From NCBI RefSeq assembly GCF_008369915.1, contig NZ_VSRN01000001.1, positions 4,646,501 through 4,710,500 of the forward strand: 64,000 bases of DNA, given 5' to 3'. The translations under genes were made by a program, and so were the position numbers. Source of the stretch: Dyadobacter sp. UC 10. Its GTDB lineage: Bacteria > Bacteroidota > Bacteroidia > Cytophagales > Spirosomataceae. Positions 44,270 to 52,297 of the stretch are shown piece after piece (position 1 is the stretch's first letter; each line of letters starts with the position of its first letter). The notes under the pieces are model-generated. The model saw nothing but the letters and a program-made list of their open reading frames with translations, was not told where the DNA came from and ran no database searches.

Positions 44270-47200
44270 TTTGGGTTTCTTGAGTTTCGGGAAAAGCGTC
44301 GACTGCGTGGACAAACTGTTCGGTCAGCGAGCTGTCTTCTTCATCCCTGATCATTTTTCTGCCATCGGCGAGGCTGCCGAATATGTAGTAGAGGCCGGGG
44401 ATAATGATTACCCCGAAAATGGTACCGAACAGCATCCCGCCCATGGCCGAAGCGCCGATCGTCCGGTTACCGATCGCGCCGGCGCCGGTTGCAAGGATCA
44501 GGGGGATCAACCCTGCAACGAATGCGAACGAGGTCATCAGGATCGGTCGGAAACGGACCCTCGCGCCTTCAATAGCTGCATTCAGGATCGTTTCTCCCTG
44601 CTGCCGCTTCTGAACCGCGAATTCTACGATCAGTACCGCATTTTTACCCAGCAAACCAACCAGCATGATCAGTCCGATCTGAGCGTAAATGTTATTTTCC
44701 AGCCCCATCAATTTTAATAACAAAAAGGAACCGAACACCCCGACAGGCAGCGAAAACACCACAGCCAGCGGGATGATGAAACTCTCGTATTGTGCAGCCA
44801 GCACGAAATAGACGAATGCCAGTACGATCAGGAATACGTAAAGCGCCTCGTTCCCGCGGCTGGCTTCATCGTAGGACAGCCCTTCGAAGGCGATGTCGTA
44901 ACCTTTGGGAAGTGTTTTGGCAGACACTTCACGAATGGCTTGAATAGCATCTGCCGTGGTATATCCTTTTGCAGGAAGTCCCTGGATAGATGCAGAATTA
45001 TAGAGGTTGAACCTGGTGATCTCATTCGGGCCCTGGCCTTTTTTAAGCTTCATGAATGCCGAGTAGGGTACCATTTCTCCCGTATCGTTTTTAACAAAGA
45101 GTTTTAAAAGATCTGACGGAAGCCTGCGGAATGCGGGGTCGGACTGTACATACACCTTAAAGAACTGGTTGAACTTGATAAAGCCCTGCTCATAGGTACT
45201 ACCGATCATGATATTAAGGTTATCCATGGCTTTGCCGATCGATACGCCTTTCTGCATCGCGAGCTTGTTGTCTATTTCGAGCTCGTACTGCGGATAATTG
45301 GCAGCGAAGAAGGTGAAAAGGCCGGTCAGCTCTTTCCGCTTGCCGAGGTTCTCCATGAATTCTTTGTTGATTTTATCGAACTCACTGTAATCGGTATCTG
45401 TGTTTTTGTCCAGCAAACGCATTGAAAAACCGCCCGAGGTACCAAAACCGGGAATGGCAGGCGGCTCGAAAAATTCGACCGTAGCACCAAGTCCTTTCGA
45501 TTCTTCTTCCAGTTCCTCCATGATCTCCTTCACATTATGCTCGCGCTCCGACCAGGGTTTGAGGTTGATCAGACAGGTACCGGCATTGGAACCACGTCCT
45601 TCGGTCATGATCTCATAACCTGCGAGGGAAGAAACCGACTCAATGCCGGGAACTTCCTCGCAGATTTTTTGCAGGCGGCGGGAAACTTCATTGGTTTTTT
45701 CCAGCGTAGAACCAGGAGGTGTCTGGATGATCGCGTAGATCGTGCTCTGGTCTTCATTCGGAATAAAACCTGCGGGCAAAATCTTGTTTTCGTAAGCTAT
45801 CCCGGCACAGAAGACGATCAATATCACGAATGTGAGTACTCTCCGGCTTACGATCCTTTTAAGCAAACTTACATAGCCGCCTGTCAGTTTGTCGAAGCCC
45901 CGGTTGAAACTGTCGAGTGCTTTGGTCAGCAGGTTTTTCTTCTTTTCGTGCCCGTGGTGGTTTTTCAAAAGCATCGCACAAAGTACCGGCGTGAGTGTCA
46001 ATGCGATCAAGGCAGAAATCACGATGGAACTGGCCATGGTAATGGAAAACTGGCGGTAAAAAGTACCCACCGGACCCGACATGAATGAGATAGGCAGGAA
46101 CACCGAAACCATCACCATCGTAATCGCGATAATGGCCCCGCTGATCTCGCCCAATACCTTTTTCACCGCGCCATAAGGTGATAAATGCGGCTCTTCTTCC
46201 ATCTTGGCGTGCACCGCTTCCACCACCACGATCGCATCATCGACCACAATACCAATGGCTAGTACCAATGCGAAAAGCGTGATCAGGTTGATAGACAGCC
46301 CGAATCCCTGAATTACAAAGAATGCACCGATCAATGAAACGGGTACGGCGAGGATCGGGATTAATGTCGAGCGCCAGTCGCCCAGGAATATGAATACGAC
46401 CAGTGCGACGAGGATAAATGCATCGCGCAATGTATCGATCACCTGTTCAATAGACGCGTCCAGGAACTGGGAAACGTCGTAGCTGATCTTGTAATCGACG
46501 CCGGGAGGGAAGGACTCTTTCATGATATCGAGCTTTTCCTTCACTTCCTCGATCACGTCGCTGGCATTACTGCCGTAATTTTGCCGCAATACGATCGCAG
46601 CAGAAGCTTTGCCATCGAGATTGGAATAGATATCGAAAAACTCACTTCCCAATTCGATCTTGGCGATGTCTTTCAGGTGGATGCTTTCCCCTTCAGAGTT
46701 GGCGCGGACGATGATGTCCTCATATTCCTTCGGCTCACTGTACCTTCCTTTGTAAGTCAGCACATATTCCAGCGATTGAGCGGCGATACCTGAGCTTTGT
46801 CCGATTCTGCCGGGGCGGCCGATGATACTTTGCTCACCCAATGCCTTCATTACTTCCTCTGTGGAAATATGATAAGCCCGCATACGGTCGGGATTGAGCC
46901 AAACGCGCATCGCGTACCTCCGGCTACCCAGGATCTGCGCCCTTGCAACCCCTTTTGTCCGCTGGATTTCAGGGATCATTTTGACGGTAGCGTAGTTGAA
47001 AAGGAATTTTTCGTCAATGCTCTTATCCTTGGAGTAGAGGTTGACGTACATCAGCATACTGGGCTGGATTGGCGTAATGATAACCCCTTCCCGCTGAACA
47101 AGTTCCGGCAGAAGCGGCATTACCTGATCGACCCTCGTTTTTACGCGTATTACCGCATCGTTAGGGTCGGTCCCGGGCTCAAAGATGATCCTCAATGTGG

Positions 47201-47462
47201 CCTCGCCGGCGCTGGTTGCATCCGTAGCAATGTAACGCATGTCCTGCACCCCGTTAATAGCCTGTTCCAGCGTGATCAGGGTCGATTTGACCAGTACATC
47301 TGCGCTGGCGCCGGGGTAGGCGATGAATATATTGACGGTGGTAGGAGCAATGTCAGGAAACTGGGAAATGGGTAACTTTTTGATAGCCAGTATCCCGATA
47401 AAGACTATCATGACCGATATCACAATGGCGAATACGGGCCTGCGTATGAATTGATTGAACAT
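44256..47462 (-). CDS. RND efflux transporter permease (HAE1/AcrB-like)
   Basis: 1068 residues, the normal length for hydrophobe/amphiphile efflux RND pumps. The first helix (MFNQFIRRPVFAIVISVMIVFIG), the docking/porter region (IAPTTVNIFIAYPGASADVLV), and helix 4 with the proton-relay Asp pair (GIVVDDAIVVVEAV) are clear; the second half repeats the fold (QIGLIMLVGLLGKNAVLIVEFA). It exports drugs, detergents or bile-acid-like compounds using proton-motive force. Charged heavy-metal (CzcA-type) motifs are not evident. It follows the adaptor gene by 22 bases. Confidence 0.96.
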   Translation of the reverse strand: MFNQFIRRPVFAIVISVMIVFIGILAIKKLPISQFPDIAPTTVNIFIAYPGASADVLVKSTLITLEQAINGVQDMRYIATDATSAGEATLRIIFEPGTDPNDAVIRVKTRVDQVMPLLPELVQREGVIITPIQPSMLMYVNLYSKDKSIDEKFLFNYATVKMIPEIQRTKGVARAQILGSRRYAMRVWLNPDRMRAYHISTEEVMKALGEQSIIGRPGRIGQSSGIAAQSLEYVLTYKGRYSEPKEYEDIIVRANSEGESIHLKDIAKIELGSEFFDIYSNLDGKASAAIVLRQNYGSNASDVIEEVKEKLDIMKESFPPGVDYKISYDVSQFLDASIEQVIDTLRDAFILVALVVFIFLGDWRSTLIPILAVPVSLIGAFFVIQGFGLSINLITLFALVLAIGIVVDDAIVVVEAVHAKMEEEPHLSPYGAVKKVLGEISGAIIAITMVMVSVFLPISFMSGPVGTFYRQFSITMASSIVISALIALTLTPVLCAMLLKNHHGHEKKKNLLTKALDSFNRGFDKLTGGYVSLLKRIVSRRVLTFVILIVFCAGIAYENKILPAGFIPNEDQSTIYAIIQTPPGSTLEKTNEVSRRLQKICEEVPGIESVSSLAGYEIMTEGRGSNAGTCLINLKPWSEREHNVKEIMEELEEESKGLGATVEFFEPPAIPGFGTSGGFSMRLLDKNTDTDYSEFDKINKEFMENLGKRKELTGLFTFFAANYPQYELEIDNKLAMQKGVSIGKAMDNLNIMIGSTYEQGFIKFNQFFKVYVQSDPAFRRLPSDLLKLFVKNDTGEMVPYSAFMKLKKGQGPNEITRFNLYNSASIQGLPAKGYTTADAIQAIREVSAKTLPKGYDIAFEGLSYDEASRGNEALYVFLIVLAFVYFVLAAQYESFIIPLAVVFSLPVGVFGSFLLLKLMGLENNIYAQIGLIMLVGLLGKNAVLIVEFAVQKRQQGETILNAAIEGARVRFRPILMTSFAFVAGLIPLILATGAGAIGNRTIGASAMGGMLFGTIFGVIIIPGLYYIFGSLADGRKMIRDEEDSSLTEQFVHAVDAFPETQETQNDAQ

Positions 47463-47484
47463 GTCTTTTGATTTTTATACCAGG

Positions 47485-48567
47485 TTACTCGGCATACAGA
47501 CTTAAATTGGAAATCACCGAGTCGGGCTGTACGAATTTTGTGTGTACTTTCTCGTTCTCATGTACCTGCCGCAAGCCTTCCAGCAGGATCTTGTCGTCTT
47601 TTTTCAGGCCGGAGCTGACGGCGAATATGTGCGGCAGCTCTGCCGCGATCGTGATTTCCCTTGACCTGATCACATTGTTTTTGTCCACGACATACACATA
47701 TTTCTTGTCCAATACTTCGAAAGTGGCTTTTTGAGGAATGATCAGGGCATTTTTGAACGGTACTTTCACCAGCACATTGCCTGTTTCTCCGTGTCTCAGC
47801 AACTTTTTAGGGTTTGGAAATGTAGCCCTGAAGGCGATATTGCCCGTTTCGTTGTTGAAATCGGCTTCAATGGTTTTTACTACGCCCGGATATTCAAACA
47901 TTTGCTGGTTGGCCATCTGCAGGTTCACTTTCAGCATCTGATCTTTTTTCTCGTTCGCTTTATAATCGAGGTATTCCGCTTCCGGGACATTGAAATAAAC
48001 CCACATTTCGCTGTTATCTGAAAGGGTTGTCAGCAGGTCTCCCTCGTCCAGCAAACTTCCCAGCCTGACCTGAAAATGGTCCATGATGCCGTTGAAGGGC
48101 GCTCTGATTTCGGTGAAACCCAGGTGCGTCTGGGCGAGACCTAACTCCGCTTTTGCCTTGTCAAGCTTTGCTTTGGAGAGTGCAAGCTCATTTTTGGAAA
48201 CTACGTTACTGTCTGCCAGGGATTTGGTGTTTCTAAACTCAATCTCCGCAAAATTGGCTTCTGCCTGTGCTTTTTGTGTTTCAGCCTCATAAAGCATGGG
48301 CATGATTTTGAACATCAGCTGGCCTTTTTTTACAAACTGGCCTTCGTCTACATAAATGTTCTGGAGATATCCTTTTTCCAAAGCCCGCAGCTCAATGTGG
48401 CTGATCGCACGGATCTGGCTTACATACTCTTTCGTAATCAGTGTGTCTTTTTCCAGAGGGCTGGTAACCAGGAATTGGGTTTCTTCTTCCTTTTCTTCTT
48501 TTTTGGATTCACAGCTTGTGTTGAACAACATTGTGCACAAGCCGATGACCATGAGGATTCTCTTCAT
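47485..48567 (-). CDS. RND efflux periplasmic adaptor (membrane fusion protein)
   Basis: 360 residues with a lipoprotein leader (MKRILMVIGLCTMLFNTSC, Cys 19) and a Glu/Lys-rich linker. The order is adaptor-typical: lipoyl half (GYLQNIYVDEGQFVKKGQLMFKI), helical hairpin (AQAEANFAEIEFRNTKSLADSNVVSKNELALSKAKLDKAKA), second lipoyl half (IRAPFNGIMDHFQVRLGSLLDEGDLL), then beta-barrel and membrane-proximal domains. It links the inner-membrane pump to the outer-membrane duct and is the first gene of the adaptor-permease-duct operon. Confidence 0.95.
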   Translation of the reverse strand: MKRILMVIGLCTMLFNTSCESKKEEKEEETQFLVTSPLEKDTLITKEYVSQIRAISHIELRALEKGYLQNIYVDEGQFVKKGQLMFKIMPMLYEAETQKAQAEANFAEIEFRNTKSLADSNVVSKNELALSKAKLDKAKAELGLAQTHLGFTEIRAPFNGIMDHFQVRLGSLLDEGDLLTTLSDNSEMWVYFNVPEAEYLDYKANEKKDQMLKVNLQMANQQMFEYPGVVKTIEADFNNETGNIAFRATFPNPKKLLRHGETGNVLVKVPFKNALIIPQKATFEVLDKKYVYVVDKNNVIRSREITIAAELPHIFAVSSGLKKDDKILLEGLRQVHENEKVHTKFVQPDSVISNLSLYAE

Positions 48568-48690
48568 GATGTTTTTTCTATTTGATAAAAATTTAGTTCA
48601 GGTAATTTATTGTCGGAGAATCCATTAAGCAGTACCGTCAGGAATAACCAGTTTTCAAAAGCGGGTTTTGACTTTTCTCCGTTGCCGGGA

Positions 48691-49110
48691 TCAAATCCTG
48701 AATACTTTCAGCAATAGGTATATGCGGTAGGGATAGGAAAGCCGCTGTGCGTTTATTGGTAATTGTTTCCCGGTGCTGGCAAGAAAGAGATCCCTCGCCC
48801 CGCTATAAGAAGGAGCGAAGCAGCTACGATCGCAGCTATACGTTTTACCAAATGGAAGGCTGAAATTTTCTTCTTCCTTTTCTTCAACATAAATTTTGTC
48901 CCGCAACTTGCGATCGGTGACGCCGTAACCTGGGATAAGGGTATGGCGGTGCAGGTCGTACCCGAGGATAGCGCCGGCCTGAGAGACTTTCTGCCGGGCA
49001 TACCGGACAATATTTTCGTGGGTGCTGGCAGTTGCGAAGAAGTGCCCGGTCAGGACGATCAGCAAAAACGGAACGATGTATTTCCCCGCTGCTTTAATCA
49101 TCTGATTCAA
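48691..49110 (-). CDS. Hypothetical secreted protein upstream of RND operon
   Basis: 139 residues with an N-terminal membrane segment or signal peptide (KYIVPFLLIVLTGHFFATAS). The mature part includes a charged stretch (YVEEKEEENF), two close cysteines (YSCDRSCFAPSYSG) and a C-terminus LSYPYRIYLLLKVFRI. The family is not recognised. It lies 123 bases upstream of the adaptor gene on the same strand, so it could be part of the efflux transcript or a separate unit. Three 11-base-spaced TTAAAA repeats sit about 165-190 bases before its start. Confidence 0.5.
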   Translation of the reverse strand: MNQMIKAAGKYIVPFLLIVLTGHFFATASTHENIVRYARQKVSQAGAILGYDLHRHTLIPGYGVTDRKLRDKIYVEEKEEENFSLPFGKTYSCDRSCFAPSYSGARDLFLASTGKQLPINAQRLSYPYRIYLLLKVFRI

Positions 49111-49273
49111 ACTTAAATGAGATGACCGGCAGGCTCATTCGGGAAAATCCGGTGATGACGATCCGGGTCCATACCGTTGGGGCGGCTGGATTAAATTGCG
49201 GGGCGAAATTTTTCATCATGGAGTGACCTTCAAAACTTTAATACAAAAAGCGCAACTCGCCCTTAATAAGAGG

Positions 49274-49301
49274 TTAAAAGCAAGTTAAAATCGCATTAAA
49301 A
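49274..49301. promoter_or_regulatory. Three TTAAAA repeats at exact 11-bp period
   Basis: TTAAAA begins at 49274, 49285 and 49296; the first two are preceded by G (GTTAAAA). Direct half-sites one helical turn apart are typical of OmpR-family response-regulator sites. The position is between two minus-strand genes, upstream of the 139-residue secreted protein and the RND operon. Confidence 0.4.
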
Positions 49302-49338
49302 TTTGGTTACACCCCTTTATTTGCGGTTAAGGACGGGC

Positions 49339-50016
49339 TTATTCCTCCTTTTGCCACACCAGCAACCCGAATTTCACCCCAAAGGAGATAACCGGCGTGA
49401 ATTTCTTTCCTGGATAAAAATCCTCGGGATCAAAAAAAGGATCATAAGGGTCCTCGGTCGGATTTTCGGTCTTTGTATAACGGACATTGGTCCGCGCCAG
49501 ACCAAGCCCGGTGTACATATCGATCGTCAGTTTTTCGGGGACGAGAAATTTAACACCTATTTTCCAGACCAGTCCCATTTTCTTTTTACTGAAATGTGAG
49601 CCGTCGAACGATACCATCGTAGTATCGGACAGGTAGTAAGAATCCTTCCCTAATTGCCGGTTCACGCTGGAAACAAAACCTTCGGCAGCCAGATACCAGC
49701 CCAATGTCTCTCTTTTCAGCCAATAGAATTTTACCTCCGGGCGGATTTCCATCATCCTGTAACTCCTGGAACTGAACAGGCTCAATGGCGTCCTGCTAAA
49801 AGTAAAAGCTTTCATTCCTGCACCCACGCTGAGTCCATAGCTCCACCGCCCGCCTGTCATCAACTCGCTCCCGATCCGCACCGAAGGGTCGGGGAATGCC
49901 AGTGCGATAGGCATGAAGTGGATATCCGCATTAGGCTTATATACTGGTTTTTGTGTCTGCCCAAAGCTGGTCGCGGAACAGCAAAGAGCCATTAAAAAAA
50001 AGGAGAAATTTTTCAT
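49339..50016 (-). CDS. Putative outer-membrane beta-barrel protein (DUF3575-like)
   Basis: 225 residues with a signal peptide (MKNFSFFLMALCCSATSFGQ). The body shows alternating strands with aromatic girdle residues (GRWSYGLSVGAGMKAFTF, RPEVKFYWLKRETLGWYLAAEGF, LGLVWKIGVKF-like segments) and an acidic loop (DPYDPFFDPEDFYPG), and ends in a strand. This resembles small 8-10-stranded barrels of DUF3575 type. The acidic loop may bind calcium, but this is speculation. It appears monocistronic. Confidence 0.65.
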   Translation of the reverse strand: MKNFSFFLMALCCSATSFGQTQKPVYKPNADIHFMPIALAFPDPSVRIGSELMTGGRWSYGLSVGAGMKAFTFSRTPLSLFSSRSYRMMEIRPEVKFYWLKRETLGWYLAAEGFVSSVNRQLGKDSYYLSDTTMVSFDGSHFSKKKMGLVWKIGVKFLVPEKLTIDMYTGLGLARTNVRYTKTENPTEDPYDPFFDPEDFYPGKKFTPVISFGVKFGLLVWQKEE

Positions 50017-50095
50017 AGCCGGATACAGAAGTTTCTTGAAAGAAGTTTTGTAGTTGTAAAGTTACATTTTGAATGAATTATTACAACAATATGGG

Positions 50096-50347
50096 CTAGC
50101 TCAGCCAGGCTACTTTTTGTTCCGGGTTGTGCGTTGCGCCGATGATATCCCTGTAAAGAACGATTTCGGTTAGCTGGGCCCGGTCCAGTTTTCTCGCGAA
50201 AGTGTATCCGGTAACTGAGCATTCGTGGAACGCGATAACCTGTGTGCCCTGCGCCGCCGCTGCAGGTCTGTCAATCGCTTTCAGGTTGTATTGTTTATCA
50301 CGGCTCCGGTTTTCAAACTGAGCGGTTGCTATTTTCAGGTTCTGCAT
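50096..50347 (-). pseudogene. Nitrilase-superfamily gene with large internal deletion
   Basis: 83 codons remain. The first about 60 match the N-terminus of a carbon-nitrogen hydrolase (MQNLKIATAQFENRSRDKQY, IAFHECSVTGYTFAR) and include what should be the catalytic Glu of the E-K-C triad in FHEC. The last about 22 (LYRDIIGATHNPEQKVAWLS) look like the C-terminal tail of the same family. The middle, with the catalytic Lys and Cys, is missing, against a usual length near 300. I infer an in-frame deletion of roughly 200 codons; the product cannot be a working amidase. Confidence 0.75.
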
Positions 50348-50614
50348 TTATATTGTCTTTTTAGTTTCTTGGAACTGCAAAAATGAATAAGAAACCATTG
50401 ATTTCGTAGCTCAACTTTGTAATGGTCATATTTTTATAAATACCTGAATTTATATATATTGTATATATAATTAAATATGTAACTTCTTACCATATCTTAT
50501 TGATCAAGCATGAAAAAAATACTTACCACTCATCCACTAGCGATGATTATTGGTTTGTAAAATAAGAACGCGGAGTATCTAAGAAATTAATTTAATATTA
50601 AACAGTCCTAATTA
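50348..50614. other. AT-rich intergenic stretch with truncated leader-like frame
   Basis: Highly AT-rich, including tatatattgtatatataatta near 50450. An ATG at 50510 opens MKKILTTHPLAMIIGL and then stops at 50558-50560, which looks like the cut-off start of a secreted protein. Otherwise nothing is recognised. Confidence 0.45.
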
Positions 50615-51007
50615 ATGAAAAGCTGGGTCTCTTTTTTAAGCCTATTCTTTCTTCTTTCCTGCCATAAGCCGGATGAATACGATTTTGAGGTCGAAACAGG
50701 GAAAATAATCAAAAAAGTGGCTTGTGATAATAATAGCAATTCCGAATACTGGCTTGTACAATTTGTCCCAACCAAGGTATCCAATAAATCATATGGGGCA
50801 ACTATTGATTTGGATTCCAGAGTCTACGACAACGTTGTACTAACGGATTATGATCTTGAAATTCAATCTGCGGACACTTCTGACATTTATCTTTTGCATT
50901 TTAATTTGAAAGAGGATCCCAAAATAACATGTAGGATTCCCTCAAATGAATCGGTCATTATTCCCTCGGTAAACATTAAAAGGGTCTCCATTGCCGAAGA
51001 AAAATAG
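50615..51007 (+). CDS. Orphan lipoprotein of unknown function
   Basis: 130 residues with a clear lipoprotein leader (MKSWVSFLSLFFLLSC, Cys 16). The mature protein is acidic and beta-rich (EYDFEVETGKIIKKVACDNN, DLDSRVYDNVVLTDYDLEI), has two further Cys, and no recognised family. Codon use is AT-richer than in the surrounding genome. It lies among decayed genes between the nitrilase relic and a transposase-like fragment, so it may be a recent arrival or an immunity-type protein that outlived its partner; both ideas are inference. Confidence 0.6.
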   Translation: MKSWVSFLSLFFLLSCHKPDEYDFEVETGKIIKKVACDNNSNSEYWLVQFVPTKVSNKSYGATIDLDSRVYDNVVLTDYDLEIQSADTSDIYLLHFNLKEDPKITCRIPSNESVIIPSVNIKRVSIAEEK

Positions 51008-51113
51008 TCTTTTACTCACTACTCAAGGCAGATTTCCGGCGATTTCTAAATCGGTTTTTTGGAACGAAATCAACACAGATGGTAATTTTAGATTTTACCC
51101 TAATAGATCTAAA

Positions 51114-51236
51114 ATGTCAGATATATTGATAATTACCCTTTCGCGTTTGGCCGGATCCATATCAATAAATTCGGAGAATTGGCTTTTTGGTAAGCTTTGC
51201 TCCGGTTATCCGAAACTGTTTCCAGACTTAATTTAG
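51114..51236 (+). pseudogene. Transposase-like N-terminal fragment
   Basis: The frame encodes MSDILIITLSRLAGSISINS, then ENWLFGKL and YPKLFPDLI, and stops. The pattern S-D-x-x-I-x-x-L-S-x-x-A...I-x-S-E-N-x-L-F resembles the helical N-terminus of IS982/IS4-like transposases, from memory. No DDE catalytic core or terminal inverted repeat is visible, so at most a relic remains. Confidence 0.35.
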
Positions 51237-51302
51237 GGTCAAAATTTGAAGTTGAGCGTTGGTATGATCAAATAGGTACGATTTACAAGTTTTCTGAGCA
51301 CA

Positions 51303-52227
51303 ATGATCCTTTCGCTTTGTTGCCAGAGTCTTGCGATCGCACAGGCAACAAAAGATAGCGACAAGATTCAGAGAACAATTTCTCAACACGGGCGCAGAAG
51401 GCCATACGCGAGATATCCGGCGAAAGTATCCAAAATATCAGGAGGAACCGGTTGCGATAGGGCAGCAGAAAACACTCGATAACAATGATAAGAAAATTTA
51501 GATTGCCAGGCTTTTTGGCAAAAATGAACTGGATACTGCCACGATTTCAGAGGATCTCGACAATGCGAGGGCTTCATTTGCTGTCGTCAAAAAAGGGACT
51601 TATCACCGAAAAATGAGGCGTGCAGGCGCATCGTAACCTGAGCGTTTTAGCGGCCATAATTACTCAGCTCCCCGAAGATATGTCGCTCAGAAAAGCGCAG
51701 GTCGGCAAAATGCCGAGCGGGTGGTCAGGCACAGGTATGTGCTGAACTCACTTTCTACGGATTCGCTTTTATACGCCTTGTCTTCCGATTCCGCCAAGAT
51801 CATTTCTTACCTCAGAAAGTTACAACTATCTAACCTGTCTATCGGCCCGGTTGATTTCCTGATTGATAAGAGTGTCGTAAAACCGCAGGATATGCAGGCG
51901 AAGATCGATCCGCTGGTTTTTGAGCTGAATTTTGCAGCGGAGGGCGTGGAAGCAGAAAAAGAAAGATTGTCGCGCGTGCTTTTCAAGCGTGAGCTTGGAA
52001 ATATCTGGACGCCGGTGCCTGCGTCAATGCCATTTGCAGAAATTGTCCGCACTTCGTTAGCCAAAAGAAAAATGGCATTCAACTCCTACGCAAGCCACAA
52101 TGTGCCCGGCTTGTTTATACTGGCTGCCTCTTTGTTGGTGAGTGTCGTCTTCCGGCGGTCACTTAGGAGCCGGTATAATGAACAGCTGGCATTGGGAGGG
52201 CCGGCCGGATCGAATCGCGCTGGCTAA
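51303..52227 (+). pseudogene. Degraded gene, possibly N-terminal part of an MscS-type channel
   Basis: A signal peptide-like start (MILSLCCQSLAIAQATKDSD, ATG at 51303) soon runs into stops. Further pieces appear in shifted frames, for example ELDTATISEDLDNARASFAV and RNLSVLAAIITQLPEDMSLR. A longer frame from 51721 encodes 168 residues (HRYVLNSLSTDSLLYALSSD...ELGNIWTPVPASMPFAEIVR) ending in a hydrophobic helix (NVPGLFILAASLLVSVVF). The coiled-coil-like region followed by NIW and a first membrane helix resembles large periplasmic-domain mechanosensitive channels of Bacteroidota; the channel domain itself is missing. The family is tentative, the decay is clear. Confidence 0.55.
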
Positions 52228-52297
52228 GGCCAGTACCGAGAGGAGCTGCATTTTTTTCATCGTAGTTTTCATTTGGCTTGTATTCGGTCGAGTAACA

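Noticed and set aside
47485..48567. Heavy-metal (Czc/Cus) efflux assignment for the RND operon
   Set aside because: No Met- or His-rich metal-binding tail in the adaptor and the permease has hydrophobe/amphiphile-type features.
49303..49599. 98-codon plus-strand open frame
   Set aside because: Antisense to the outer-membrane barrel gene and without motif.
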